Origin: Bacteroidetes bacterium GWE2_42_24
GTDB lineage: Bacteria; Bacteroidota; Bacteroidia; Bacteroidales; TTA-H9
Direction: 5' to 3'
Assembly: GCA_001768515.1 (NCBI GenBank)
Contig: MEOA01000019.1
Location: 1-64,000, forward strand
Length of the DNA stretch: 64,000 nt
In this document: piece after piece, positions 17,029 to 27,264 of the stretch
How positions within the stretch are numbered: the first letter of the stretch is position 1
Layout: every line of letters begins with the position of its first letter
Translations under genes and position numbers: made by a program
The notes under the pieces: model-generated
Database searches by the model: none
Told to the model about the DNA's origin: nothing
The model's input: only the letters and a program-made list of their open reading frames with translations

Positions 17029-17830
17029 CCACATTTTTCTGACGAATGATCGGAGCGGAACCCCAGCCGGTCAGCAGTGATATCGCTAACGATTTAACAA
17101 CAGACATGGCATTCTGCACCACAACAGCACTGAAAGCCACCCCATACCATCACTTGCGTTCGTGCGGGAACGGCATGAAGGTTCTAAACGCGTATTTACC
17201 CGTGGTAGCATATCCTTAAGAAGAGATCAGAAGAACTTAATATTCAGCAATATATACAGTCAGAAGAATCTCACACCGATTCTCCGGGGGAACCAAAGCC
17301 AATGTTGCACAGAGAAGAAACACCTGACTCCGTGGTTCCCCGTGTAACTATCACGCAACCGATATCCCGCGCCAGCAAGTTAAGACAATGTCTCCGTATC
17401 CGCCCCGCTAACTCCATATTTACCAATAGACCCGACCGCTCTGCTTTTATCTGAAAAAATCTGATGAAAAATTTGAGAAAATTAACTTCACAAAAGACAG
17501 TTTTTACGGCGAGCGGAATTCCGTAATTAAGCCGACAAACGCATGATATATTAAATTACAAGTCCTAAGTAAATAATGAACACAAAAAATGCTGTATCAG
17601 CCTCCTCCATATAATGAATACTTTTTACAACGGATCAAGGTCATTTGTTTAAACAAAAAAAAAATCACTGAAACTGTTTGCTTATCTGCTGGTATCTTGT
17701 AATTTTGTTTCGTGCTTTAGTGTAAGATGATATGTACAGAAATTTAACATGTTTTCTCCAATATGTTCCTTTTTTAACTTTATTAATCAGCTTATAAGAA
17801 TAACTCCAAAAAACACTTAATTCAATCATC
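17029..17830. other. Intergenic region before serC, no supportable gene
   Basis: About 800 bp without a credible gene. A 9-bp inverted repeat, GGGGAACCA (17287-17295) and TGGTTCCCC (17333-17341), could form a loose stem. Protein-like scraps such as CGNGMKVLNAYLPVVAYP can be read from about 17160, but stops interrupt them. The 60 bp before serC contain TAACTTTA, one base off the -7 consensus. Confidence 0.5.
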
Positions 17831-18898
17831 ATGAAACATAATTTTAATGCAGGACCTTCGATTCTGCCAAGGATTGCCATCGAAAACACAGCCAAAGCTA
17901 TTCTCGACCTGAATGGTATTGGTTTAAGCCTACTCGAAATCTCTCACCGCAGTAAAGATTTTCAGGCTGTTATTGACGAAGCAGTAGCCCTGTTTAAAGA
18001 AGTTCTGGGTATCCCCGAAGGATATCAGGTTCTTTTTCTTGGTGGAGGAGCCTCAATGCAGTTCTGTATGCTTCCCTACAACCTGTTGGGCAAAAAAGCT
18101 GCCTACTTAGAAACAGGCGTGTGGGCCAAGAAAGCTCAGAAAGAAGCCAAGTTGTTTGGAGAAGTGGTTACCGTAGCTTCCTCAGCCGATAAGAATTACA
18201 GTTACATCCCCAAAGGATTCACCATTCCTTCCGATGCTGACTACTTCCACATCACGACCAACAATACCATTTACGGTACCGAAATCCACACCGATATGGA
18301 CTGCCCCGTGAATCTTATAGCCGATATGTCATCAGATATACTGAGCCGTCCGGTTGACGTATCGAAATATGCCATGATTTATGGTGGTGCCCAGAAGAAC
18401 CTCGGCCCGGCCGGTGTTACTTTTGTCATTGTACGTGAAGACATCCTCGGCAAGGTTGAACGCGCCATCCCGACGATGCTCGACTATCGTACCCATATCA
18501 AAGAGGGTTCGATGTTCAACACTCCTCCTGTACTTCCTATTTTCACCCTCAACGAAACGCTGAAATGGCTCAAGGCACTTGGCGGTGTAAAAAAGATGTA
18601 TGAAATGAATAAGGCGAAAGCCAATCTGCTATACAATGCCATCGACAACAGTAAAATGTTCGTGGGGACTGCCGAAAAAGACAGTCGTTCACTGATGAAC
18701 ATTTGCTTCGTAATGAAGGATGCATACAAAGATAAAGAAGAAGCATTCATGGAATTCGCCAAGAAACGCGGAATGGTAGGCATCAAGGGACACCGTTCAG
18801 TTGGTGGTTTCCGGGCCTCTACCTACAATGCCCTTCCCATCGAAAGCGTTAAAGCGCTGGTGGACTGTATGGCCGATTTCGAAAAAGAGAACGCCTGA
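17831..18898 (+). CDS. serC: 3-phosphoserine/phosphohydroxythreonine aminotransferase
   Basis: PLP enzyme of serine biosynthesis, which transaminates 3-phosphohydroxypyruvate to phosphoserine, and can also serve PLP synthesis in some bacteria. The 355 residues match the family. The N-terminus [14 protein letters not shown] is diagnostic, [18 protein letters not shown] binds the cofactor phosphate, and [11 protein letters not shown] places the PLP lysine at K189. The C-terminus [17 protein letters not shown] is also conserved. SerA is not adjacent. A strong hairpin terminator follows at 18923. Confidence 0.98.
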   Translation: MKHNFNAGPSILPRIAIENTAKAILDLNGIGLSLLEISHRSKDFQAVIDEAVALFKEVLGIPEGYQVLFLGGGASMQFCMLPYNLLGKKAAYLETGVWAKKAQKEAKLFGEVVTVASSADKNYSYIPKGFTIPSDADYFHITTNNTIYGTEIHTDMDCPVNLIADMSSDILSRPVDVSKYAMIYGGAQKNLGPAGVTFVIVREDILGKVERAIPTMLDYRTHIKEGSMFNTPPVLPIFTLNETLKWLKALGGVKKMYEMNKAKANLLYNAIDNSKMFVGTAEKDSRSLMNICFVMKDAYKDKEEAFMEFAKKRGMVGIKGHRSVGGFRASTYNALPIESVKALVDCMADFEKENA

Positions 18899-18922
18899 TC
18901 ATTCGTTTGATCATAATTAAAG

Positions 18923-18948
18923 AGGAGGAACTTCGGTTCCTCCTTTTT
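18923..18948 (+). terminator. Rho-independent terminator of serC
   Basis: AGGAGGAAC and GTTCCTCCT form a 9-bp stem closed by a stable TTCG tetraloop, followed by TTTT. It begins 24 bp after the serC stop. Confidence 0.9.
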
Positions 18949-18992
18949 GCATTTAAACGGAGTTTCACCTGTTTCGATTCAGTTCAAATGAT

Positions 18993-19000
18993 TACTTTTG
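18993..19000 (+). promoter_or_regulatory. -7 box upstream of ftsK
   Basis: TACTTTTG matches TAnnTTTG and lies 22 bp before the ftsK start. The -33 element is imperfect (TTTC, 17-bp spacing). Confidence 0.5.
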
Positions 19001-19022
19001 CACGAAGCCAAGCCGAAAAGCA

Positions 19023-21632
19023 ATGTCCATACAAGTCAATAAACTAAAGAAGGAACCTGAGGTTACACCGGAACCGGAACCGAAGGAGAAAAGTCCGAAG
19101 AAAAAGCCGGAAAAAAAGCAGGCCAAGAGTAGCGAAGGTTTTAAACTTTCACAACGGCAACGCACCATCATAGGCGCTTTTGTGCTCCTTTTGGCGGTCT
19201 ATCTGATGCTGGCACAGATTTCTTATATCTTTACCTGGGATAGCGACTACGACCAGATTGATTCAGTCTCCCTGTCTCAAATCCTGAGCGGAGCAACCCC
19301 AATTGAAAACATGACAGGGGCTCTCGGTGCCATGCTCGCTCACATGCTGGTTTATAAAGGTTTTGGCATCTCCTCTATTGCGCTCACATTACTCTTGTTT
19401 TCAGGAGGGATACGCATTCTCAGCAAATCGATTCAACTCCCTTATTATAAAATCTTTCGCTGGTCGTTTTATTTTCTGATATGGACATCAACTACCCTTG
19501 GCCTCATCACTTCAGAGGCTTCTGGTAACTGGAGTGTCGCCGGAGGAAGTTTCGGTCGGTATGTATCCGATTACCTTGCCAATGTGATGGGGCTTCCGGG
19601 AGAAGGGTTCCTGCTGCTTTTCCTGCTGTTTGCCTTCACTACGATCACATGGAACATCCCCTACATCTGGATTAAGCCCAGATGGGACCGTTACCTCCTA
19701 ACGAGGGAAAAGGCAGCCGAAGCCCGTAAGCTCGCTACAGAGCGCTTAAAAGAACAACCTGATCCCGATATTTATAATACTGCACAATATGCAATCGACG
19801 AGGAGGAGAAAGACTTTCACCATATTAAAAAGGAAAATTCTGGTGAGGAACCATATATCAATAGAAGAACAAAAAAACAACCAGAATCCTCTGAACTTGA
19901 ACTTGAAGTAATCTATCGTAACAAACAGGATGAGAATACAGAACAGGATGACGGGCTGCCTGAGGAGGAATCCGCTGAACCAATCAAATCAAAGACGATA
20001 TCCGAGATAGAGTTTACTGTTGAAACCCCGCCAGTTAGTGCAATTCAGATTTTAGAATCTGAAGTACCCACTGAATCTGACGATCAGAACACAGGGCATC
20101 AGGGACTTGATGTTCCCTACGACCCTACCCTTGACTTACCCGAATTTCGCACTCCTGAGTTAGAATTGTTGCAGAACTATGGTAGCGATACAGTTCCGGT
20201 GCAGAAAGATGAACTTGAAACAAACAAGAAAAGAATAGTAGAAACCCTTGCAAACTATCAGATCAGCATCTCAAAGATCAAGGCGACAATCGGGCCAACT
20301 GTTACGCTTTACGAAATAATTCCAGCGCCAGGTGTCCGCATCTCCCGGATCAAAAACCTCGAAGACGACATCGCCTTAAGTCTATCGGCTCTAGGCATCC
20401 GTATCATTGCCCCTATCCCTGGAAAGGGGACAATTGGCATAGAAGTCCCAAATCAAAATCCTGAAATCGTTTCAATGCGATCGATGCTCGCTTCCGATAA
20501 ATTTCAGCAGTCGAAATTCGACCTTCCCATTGCTATAGGTAAAACCATCAGCAACGAGCCCTATATTGCCGATTTGGCAAAGATGCCTCACCTGCTGATG
20601 GCAGGTGCAACAGGACAGGGTAAATCGGTTGGACTGAATGCCATCATTGCCTCTTTGCTATACAAGAAGCATCCATCACAACTCAAATTCGTGATGGTTG
20701 ACCCCAAGAAGGTAGAACTCACCCTTTTCAGTAAGATTGAACGCCATTACCTGGCCAAACTCCCCGATTCAGAAGAAGCAATAATCACGGACACCCGGCA
20801 GGTCGTTCGCACCCTTAACAGCCTGAGTATAGAGATGGACAATCGCTACGAACTTTTAAAGGATGCCCAGGTTCGCAACATCAAGGAATATAATACCAAA
20901 TTCATAGCAAGGCGTCTCAGCCCGCTTCATGGTCACCGTTACTTACCTTATATTGTGCTGGTTGTTGACGAATTTGCCGATCTCATCATGACCGCCGGTC
21001 GTGAAATCGAGATGCCCATCGCACGATTGGCGCAGCTTGCCCGTGCAATCGGAATCCATCTGATCATCGCCACCCAGCGACCTTCGGTCAACATAATCAC
21101 AGGAACCATAAAAGCCAACTTCCCTGCAAGGGTTGCCTTCAGGGTAAGCAGTAAAATTGACTCCCGCACCATCCTCGACGCCTCAGGTGCAGAACAACTG
21201 ATCGGAAGGGGCGACATGCTTCTTTCAGCCGGTTCAGACCTGATCAGGTTGCAATGTGCCTTTATCGATACCCCTGAGATAGAAACAATGACGGAATTCA
21301 TAGGTAGTCAACGTGGTTATCCGGAAGCCTTTCAGTTACCAGCGGTGGCTGATGAGACCGAAAGCCCCGATGCCTCTGACATCGATCCCTCAGAACGGGA
21401 TGAATTGTTTGAAGAGGCCGCCCGTGTTATTGTAATGACACAACAGGGAAGCACATCCCTCATCCAGCGAAAACTCAAGCTTGGATACAACAGGGCAGGC
21501 CGTATTATCGACCAACTAGAGGCAGCAGGTATCGTTGGTCCATTCGAGGGATCAAAGGCCCGTGAAGTAAAAGTTCCCAACGAAGAAGCTTTGGAACAAT
21601 ATTTGAGACAACTAAGCCGCGATATTAAATAA
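19023..21632 (+). CDS. ftsK: DNA translocase FtsK/SpoIIIE
   Basis: Membrane-anchored ATPase that pumps chromosomal DNA during division and segregation. The 869 residues start with a charged Pro/Lys-rich segment, then about four membrane segments between residues 50 and 210, an acidic linker (about 230-385), and the motor. Walker A is GATGQGKS at 528-535, Walker B is VVDEFADL at 647-654, and the C-terminal gamma winged helix (about 805-869, GSTSLIQRKLKLGYNRAGRI) reads KOPS-type sequences in characterised homologues. It heads a short operon with the LolA-like protein (48 bp gap) and rarA (11 bp further gap). Confidence 0.97.
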   Translation: MSIQVNKLKKEPEVTPEPEPKEKSPKKKPEKKQAKSSEGFKLSQRQRTIIGAFVLLLAVYLMLAQISYIFTWDSDYDQIDSVSLSQILSGATPIENMTGALGAMLAHMLVYKGFGISSIALTLLLFSGGIRILSKSIQLPYYKIFRWSFYFLIWTSTTLGLITSEASGNWSVAGGSFGRYVSDYLANVMGLPGEGFLLLFLLFAFTTITWNIPYIWIKPRWDRYLLTREKAAEARKLATERLKEQPDPDIYNTAQYAIDEEEKDFHHIKKENSGEEPYINRRTKKQPESSELELEVIYRNKQDENTEQDDGLPEEESAEPIKSKTISEIEFTVETPPVSAIQILESEVPTESDDQNTGHQGLDVPYDPTLDLPEFRTPELELLQNYGSDTVPVQKDELETNKKRIVETLANYQISISKIKATIGPTVTLYEIIPAPGVRISRIKNLEDDIALSLSALGIRIIAPIPGKGTIGIEVPNQNPEIVSMRSMLASDKFQQSKFDLPIAIGKTISNEPYIADLAKMPHLLMAGATGQGKSVGLNAIIASLLYKKHPSQLKFVMVDPKKVELTLFSKIERHYLAKLPDSEEAIITDTRQVVRTLNSLSIEMDNRYELLKDAQVRNIKEYNTKFIARRLSPLHGHRYLPYIVLVVDEFADLIMTAGREIEMPIARLAQLARAIGIHLIIATQRPSVNIITGTIKANFPARVAFRVSSKIDSRTILDASGAEQLIGRGDMLLSAGSDLIRLQCAFIDTPEIETMTEFIGSQRGYPEAFQLPAVADETESPDASDIDPSERDELFEEAARVIVMTQQGSTSLIQRKLKLGYNRAGRIIDQLEAAGIVGPFEGSKAREVKVPNEEALEQYLRQLSRDIK

Positions 21633-21680
21633 TTAATCATTCAACATCATGGGCTCGTCGCCGCCCGACAACTTTTTACC

Positions 21681-22337
21681 ATGAAGTACAGTATTTTAAG
21701 AACTCTATCTCTGGTCATCCTCTCCCTTACAGTGGTTCTTCCACTCATCGCACAAAATCAGGACAGCAAAGCCTCTTCGGCAATTGCCGGTCTCGCCTCA
21801 GACATCAGAGGCTGCAAAAACATGCGGATTGAATTTGTGTATAAAATGGACAACGAATCGTCTAAAATCCATGAAAGCAAACAGGGGACACTCCTGGTAC
21901 AGGGTGAAAAGTACCGCCTGAACATCGAAGGACAGATGATTATCAACGATGGCAAAGCCATTTACGCCTATCTCCCTGAAGCAAAGGAGGTACAGATTAA
22001 CCCACTTGATGAAGATTCCCAATCTCTCACACCAACCGGAATTCTGGCCGATTATGAAAAAAAATACAGGGTTAAATACATCCGTGAAGAAAAAGTGGGA
22101 GTCAGGAACGTTATGGTCGCCGACCTGATACCGAAAGAAGGAAAAAAATTCTTTAAAGTACGCATCCGGCTCGATACCCGGACCAGACAACCGATCAGTT
22201 TTGCCATGTATGAAAAGAGTGGCAATGTTTTTTCATATGAGATCAACCGCCTCGATCAAAACATCGCCATGAAGCCAGGTATGTTCGAATTTAAAACTAC
22301 CGACTATCCCGGCGTCGATGTGGTTGATATGCGCTAA
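21681..22337 (+). CDS. LolA-like outer membrane lipoprotein carrier protein
   Basis: 218 residues with a signal peptide (about 1-24, ending LIAQN). The remainder is a beta-rich half-barrel: an acidic-hydrophobic core (FVYKMDNESS, GTLLVQGEKYRLNIEGQMIINDGKAIYAYLPEAKEVQI) like LolA, which carries lipoproteins through the periplasm to the outer membrane. Similarity is of fold type, and no single catalytic residue is expected. It lies between ftsK and rarA, an arrangement seen in related genomes, and is probably read from the ftsK promoter. Confidence 0.88.
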   Translation: MKYSILRTLSLVILSLTVVLPLIAQNQDSKASSAIAGLASDIRGCKNMRIEFVYKMDNESSKIHESKQGTLLVQGEKYRLNIEGQMIINDGKAIYAYLPEAKEVQINPLDEDSQSLTPTGILADYEKKYRVKYIREEKVGVRNVMVADLIPKEGKKFFKVRIRLDTRTRQPISFAMYEKSGNVFSYEINRLDQNIAMKPGMFEFKTTDYPGVDVVDMR

Positions 22338-22348
22338 TTTTCCAAATC

Positions 22349-23620
22349 ATGAGTTACAAACCCCTGGCCGAACTCCTTCGGCCTACGACGCTCGATGAGT
22401 ATGTAGGTCAGGAACACCTTGTTGGTAAAGGAGCAATTCTTGCGCGTGCAATCGAAAGCGGCAGCATCCCTTCCATGATCCTGTGGGGACCTCCGGGTGT
22501 GGGAAAAACAACGCTGGCTTTCATTATTGCCAGGAGTACTAACCGCGGGTTCTTCGTACTCAGTGCCATCAGCTCAGGAGTTAAGGAAGTGCGTGAAGTG
22601 ATAGGAAAAGCAGCAGAACAGCAGATTCCCCCCATCCTGTTCATCGACGAAATACATCGTTTCAGCAAATCACAGCAGGACTCCCTGCTTGGTGCCGTCG
22701 AAAGGGGTATCGTGGTACTAATAGGAGCCACGACAGAAAACCCTTCCTTCGAGGTGATCACCCCCCTCCTTTCACGCTGTCAGGTCTATATTCTTAAGGC
22801 TCTTGAGGAGCAACACCTCGTTCATCTTCTTGAGACCGCCCGCATCGCCATGGAGGGAGAATTGCAGGTTACTATTGGAATCCCTGAATCCGATGCCCTC
22901 TTCCGTATCTCAGGTGGTGATGCCCGCAAACTCTACAATGCCATAGAAATCATTAGCCGGACACTGGCACGAAATGGACAGGATGTAATCATCACCAATA
23001 AGACAGCCGGTGAGATCATTCAACAAAACCTTGCCGCCTACGACAAAAACGGTGAACAACACTACGACATCATCTCGGCTTTCATCAAAAGTATGCGTGG
23101 CTCCGATCCCAATGGAGCAGTGTATTGGCTTGCCCGCATGATTGAGGGAGGAGAAGATCCATTGTTCATCGCCCGCAGAATGGTCATCCTGGCCTCAGAA
23201 GACATTGGTAACGCCAATCCTAATGCCCTCCTCCTTGCAAGTACTGCCTTCGATACTGTTCACAAGATCGGGTGGCCCGAAGGGCGTATAGTTTTGTCGC
23301 AAACTGCCGTTTATCTTGCTTGTTCGCCCAAGAGCAACGCCTCATATCTGGCCATTGATCAGGCTCTGGAACTGGTCAGAAAGACCGGTGATCTTCCAGT
23401 ACCCCTGCATCTGCGCAATGCCCCAACTAAACTAATGAAACAAACCGGCTATGGAGCAGGCTACAAATATGCCCATGAGTTTGAAGGAAACTTCGCCGAA
23501 CTCGAATTTCTTCCCGATGCCTTAAGTGGTACCCGCCTCTTCGACCCCGGGCTAAACCCAAGGGAGGCAGATATGCGCACAAATCTGAAAAGACACTGGA
23601 AAGATAAATACAATTATTAA
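22349..23620 (+). CDS. rarA: Replication-associated recombination protein A (AAA+ ATPase)
   Basis: 423 residues of the RarA/MgsA/WRNIP1 family, which acts at stalled replication forks and binds single-strand DNA ends. The N-terminus PLAELLRPTTLDEYVGQEHL is diagnostic. Walker A is GPPGVGKT at residues 47-54, Walker B is LFIDEIHRFSKSQQD, and sensor 1 is IGATTENPSFEV. The C-terminal tetramerisation region contains DPNGAVYWLARMIEGGEDPLF. It is third in the ftsK operon. The family is secure; the precise role in this organism is inferred. Confidence 0.96.
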   Translation: MSYKPLAELLRPTTLDEYVGQEHLVGKGAILARAIESGSIPSMILWGPPGVGKTTLAFIIARSTNRGFFVLSAISSGVKEVREVIGKAAEQQIPPILFIDEIHRFSKSQQDSLLGAVERGIVVLIGATTENPSFEVITPLLSRCQVYILKALEEQHLVHLLETARIAMEGELQVTIGIPESDALFRISGGDARKLYNAIEIISRTLARNGQDVIITNKTAGEIIQQNLAAYDKNGEQHYDIISAFIKSMRGSDPNGAVYWLARMIEGGEDPLFIARRMVILASEDIGNANPNALLLASTAFDTVHKIGWPEGRIVLSQTAVYLACSPKSNASYLAIDQALELVRKTGDLPVPLHLRNAPTKLMKQTGYGAGYKYAHEFEGNFAELEFLPDALSGTRLFDPGLNPREADMRTNLKRHWKDKYNY

Positions 23621-23740
23621 TTTAGCCGGCGTTATTGCTCATACTTAAGGGTTATTACTGTTAACCAAACTCCATAGATATGCAGCCATCACCTGTTCAC
23701 TATTAAATTCATTATTAGCTATTCACCTTTTCCCAGTATA

Positions 23741-24556
23741 ATGCAACCAACCGGACTTCCCTCCCCTTTCAATAGCAACTCGGCAAACTTCTTTCTTCTA
23801 GCCGGCCCTTGTGTTGTCGAGAATGAAGATATGCCCTTTGAGATCGCAGAATATATCCTTGACATCACCCGTCGGCTTGACATACCCTTCATCTTCAAAG
23901 CCTCCTATCGCAAGGCCAACAGGTCACGGCGCGATAGCTTCACGGGTATAGGTGACGAGAAGGCACTTCGGATCATTCAAGCTGTTGGAAAAAAATACAG
24001 TATCCCTACGGTTACTGATTTCCATTCAGCCCCGGAGGCAACCATGGCAGCTGCTTATGTCGACATGCTGCAAGTGCCTGCTTTCCTCTGCCGCCAGACC
24101 GATATACTTGAAGCCGCTGCCCTGACTGGTAAACCGGTTAACATTAAAAAAGGGCAATTCCTCTCAGCTGCTGCCATGAAATTCGCTGTCGAGAAAATCA
24201 CCTCCATGGGAAATCCGCATGTACTCCTTACCGAACGGGGCACAACCTTTGGCTATCAGGATCTCGTGATTGATTATCGCGGTATTCCCGAAATGCAGGC
24301 ATTGGGTGTACCTGTCATTCTCGACATCACCCACTCTCTGCAGCAGCCCAATCAGGCATCGGGCGTGACCGGAGGGCAACCGGCGCTCATAGCCACAGTA
24401 GCCAGGGCAGGTATCGCTACAGGTGTTGATGGTATCTTTATTGAAACACATCCTAATCCTTCTCAAGCCAAATCAGATGGTGCTAACATGCTTCAGATTG
24501 ACCTGCTGGAAGATTTACTCGAAAAACTGGTTAAAATCAGAAAGGCAATTTTCTGA
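23741..24556 (+). CDS. kdsA: 3-deoxy-8-phosphooctulonate (KDO-8-P) synthase
   Basis: Condenses arabinose-5-phosphate with phosphoenolpyruvate to make KDO-8-phosphate for the lipopolysaccharide inner core, confirming a Gram-negative envelope. The length of 271 residues is normal. Family segments are LAGPCVVENE near residue 25, FKASYRKANRSR (PEP binding), TDFHS, QVPAFLCRQTD, NIKKGQFLS and the C-terminal GIFIETHPNPSQAKSDG. No metal-ligand Cys is obvious at the N-terminal position of metal-dependent enzymes, but the class is not decided here. It lies 120 bp after rarA, with a separate promoter likely, and converges with the next gene. Confidence 0.97.
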   Translation: MQPTGLPSPFNSNSANFFLLAGPCVVENEDMPFEIAEYILDITRRLDIPFIFKASYRKANRSRRDSFTGIGDEKALRIIQAVGKKYSIPTVTDFHSAPEATMAAAYVDMLQVPAFLCRQTDILEAAALTGKPVNIKKGQFLSAAAMKFAVEKITSMGNPHVLLTERGTTFGYQDLVIDYRGIPEMQALGVPVILDITHSLQQPNQASGVTGGQPALIATVARAGIATGVDGIFIETHPNPSQAKSDGANMLQIDLLEDLLEKLVKIRKAIF

Positions 24557-24716
24557 TGTTCAATAATTTTAAAAGCCATTTGGTTTAGCTGCCATCTCAT
24601 ACAACATAATCTCGCGTTGTACGAATATTAATATCAAATATGGCTGCAAAGCGATGGGCTTTAGGAATTGGTTCCGATCATACAGACGGCATGAGTTAAG
24701 CGTCAGCATAGAAACT

Positions 24717-26867
24717 TTAATGCCTAATGACCACCCTGCCCACCATTAATTCCTTTCCTGAAAAAGCCCTGAGCAGGTACACTCCATCTGCGAATGGTTT
24801 CAGATTAAGCTCTCCTCCGTTACAGTAAGGTACCGAGAGTAACCTAATTCCGCTAATATTGAAAAGCTCTAGCCGATCAATTTTCTTCCTGGAATGAATC
24901 GTAACCATATCGATGGCGGGATTTGGGCTGATTTGCAACACATCAGCCATAGCTTCTGAACCGGGTACAATACCCAGAGGACTGCTGTCGAAACGCATAA
25001 TCAGACTATTACCACCAATTGCCCAACCTTTGTCAGGGCTCACAAAGCAGAAATTCTGTCCTCCATATTGAAGTGGTTCGTCATAAATAACGGTCCAGTC
25101 TATTCCCCCGTTTTTGGTTACTGCAATCATATATTCCCCTGTTGTAACTATTCCCTCCAATTCGTTGAAAAACCTGATATAAGTTGGGTCAAACCCACCA
25201 ATTTGAAATGGTTCTGACCAGGAGAGTCCTCCATCGGTCGTCATAACAAGTCCGGAATTTCTGACTCCAAGGAAACCGGTATCTGCATTGACAAAATCCA
25301 TACTGTAAATATAAAACGGCAAATCAGGATAAGGTACCGCAGTCCAACTTAATCCCCCATCAGTTGTTTTATAGAAGCCCTGTCCCGTCTCAGAGTCAGT
25401 GATTGCATATCCGCTCAATGGATCGGGGAAAAGCAACTTACTCACCGTGCACTCCGGATTTCCTATATAGCTATATTGCCATGTAGCCCCTCCATCAGAT
25501 GAATGTGCAATATGTCCTGATGCTCCTCCAATCCAAATATTTGAGGATTCAAAGACACATAGGGTGTACCCTGAAATTTGAACATCCACATACTGCCAGT
25601 CGGCGCCTCCATTAATAGTCCTGAAGACAAATCCAGGCCCTACAGCCCACCCATTAAATTGGTCACTCATCGCCACATCATAAAAATACCACGGAAAGGT
25701 ATTGGTAGAGTCGGTTGTACCACCTGTCCAACTCACTCCACCGTCGGCAGTGAAATACAGGCTGGCAGCGCCATTGCCAAACCCTGCAACAACGCCATGC
25801 TGATCGTCTGTAAAACTGATTCCCTTGAATGCACAATTAATACCTTTTGTTTTACCCGACCAGGAATAACCGCCATCATGCGTTACAGCGATGCTGCCAT
25901 TCCCGCCCACTGCGATAGCATTATACTCATCAGCCCAAGACCAAATATCGACACTAACACTAAATCCTTCAAGATCGATGTACCTATAGCTCCAGGTTGT
26001 CCCATGATCATCGCTTAAATACAAGCTATTACCACATAAAACCCTGATTTTTCCCGGTGCAACAATTTCTATTTTGCCCGTATTATTCAAATAAGGGCCT
26101 AATTCAATGACATCCCATGATGCCCCATCATCTGACGATTTACTGATACAAGTAATTTGTCCTTCGGGTGACGACAAAGGGAGGCGCCCCCCCAGCCAGA
26201 TTGTATGATTTGGCTCTAATGCCATTCCTGAAATACCACGCGTTTCAGAAGGTATTGAAATATCAACCCAGTTGAGTCCCCCGTCGGTACTTCTCCTAAT
26301 TATCGGATTTTCATCATTCCATCCGTGATTACCGGCCAGGTAGCCAGTATCAGGAGATACAAAGATCACCTGTTCATACATGTTATTGCTCATCAACGAA
26401 AAAGAGACCACATCCCAGCTAACCCCCCCATCAGTTGTCCTGATCACAGAATTATAATTGCCGACAATCCAGCCATGCTTATTATCAAGAAAAAAGATAT
26501 CGGTCAACTCAATCTGAATTAATAATCCGCGATCACTCCAGGTCTCCCCTCCATCACATGTTTGAAATAACTTACCACTACCAATCATAAAACCGGTATC
26601 AGCTGTCGCAAAGGCAATTCGTTTCATGTTATCGCCCTGAAAGGAGCCACACCGGAACCAGCTATCACCACCATCGGTAGTTCGTAATAATGTATTATAC
26701 TGTCCGCTGATAATGGCCGTATCGCTGTTCATCATCCATGCGCCCAACAGAATATTGCTAGTTGGATAAGGGTTCAATGGTGTCCATTGCTGTCCCTGCG
26801 ATTCTTCCGACTGGATTACGAATAGCAGTACTAAGAAAATCGACATTAACCTGGAAAAATTTCTCAT
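24717..26867 (-). CDS. Secreted YCF48/BNR-type beta-propeller protein with T9SS sorting domain
   Basis: 716 residues. A signal peptide (about 1-26) is followed by repeated propeller motifs of the form TTDGGxSW and SxDGGxxW through residues 50-620, at least twelve occurrences. This is the Ycf48-like / sialidase-Asp-box type of repeat. The tail (about 640-716) has the T9SS type A sorting signal, with ISPNPAIDMVTI and a final GVYLLRAFSGKELMVGRVVIR. Known T9SS cargoes are exported across the outer membrane. These repeats are often structural or binding and carry no recognised catalytic residues here. It converges with kdsA and lies 160 bp from it. Confidence 0.88.
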   Translation of the reverse strand: MRNFSRLMSIFLVLLFVIQSEESQGQQWTPLNPYPTSNILLGAWMMNSDTAIISGQYNTLLRTTDGGDSWFRCGSFQGDNMKRIAFATADTGFMIGSGKLFQTCDGGETWSDRGLLIQIELTDIFFLDNKHGWIVGNYNSVIRTTDGGVSWDVVSFSLMSNNMYEQVIFVSPDTGYLAGNHGWNDENPIIRRSTDGGLNWVDISIPSETRGISGMALEPNHTIWLGGRLPLSSPEGQITCISKSSDDGASWDVIELGPYLNNTGKIEIVAPGKIRVLCGNSLYLSDDHGTTWSYRYIDLEGFSVSVDIWSWADEYNAIAVGGNGSIAVTHDGGYSWSGKTKGINCAFKGISFTDDQHGVVAGFGNGAASLYFTADGGVSWTGGTTDSTNTFPWYFYDVAMSDQFNGWAVGPGFVFRTINGGADWQYVDVQISGYTLCVFESSNIWIGGASGHIAHSSDGGATWQYSYIGNPECTVSKLLFPDPLSGYAITDSETGQGFYKTTDGGLSWTAVPYPDLPFYIYSMDFVNADTGFLGVRNSGLVMTTDGGLSWSEPFQIGGFDPTYIRFFNELEGIVTTGEYMIAVTKNGGIDWTVIYDEPLQYGGQNFCFVSPDKGWAIGGNSLIMRFDSSPLGIVPGSEAMADVLQISPNPAIDMVTIHSRKKIDRLELFNISGIRLLSVPYCNGGELNLKPFADGVYLLRAFSGKELMVGRVVIRH

Positions 26868-27264
26868 GATAGAATGATTATTAAATAATTAATGACTATT
26901 GCTACAAGGTTGTTTAAAAATTTCTATTGATGTATACCTCCTGGTATCAAACACGAATGAACTTCGGCTGCACCAACACTACGAAACAATGAAGAATTAC
27001 AGGGTCAACCAGAAATACAAAGCACTCAAAATATTCCAACAGAGATTTCAAACACACTTATAAATATTCGTTGAAAGGTGCTAATTCTGTTGAATAAATA
27101 CACAAATCCATGTTTAAATGATAGATCAGTATCTTAAAAACCCGTCAACCGAAAAATTAACCAGACAATTATCAACTACCCAAAATGCAGTGTTCAACCG
27201 GCTTTCTAAATAACAAATCGCTTGCATTTTAAATAACTTGCATGAAATTCTCATCCAATGGTTT
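26868..27264. other. Intergenic region, no supportable gene
   Basis: About 400 bp between the propeller protein start and the M48 peptidase stop. It is AT-rich, and its short frames have no family features. The leader of the propeller gene lies at its left end. Confidence 0.5.

Noticed and set aside
17162..17347. 61-codon plus-strand frame
   Set aside because: Lies in a non-coding gap and has no family; the frame is probably chance or a decayed fragment.
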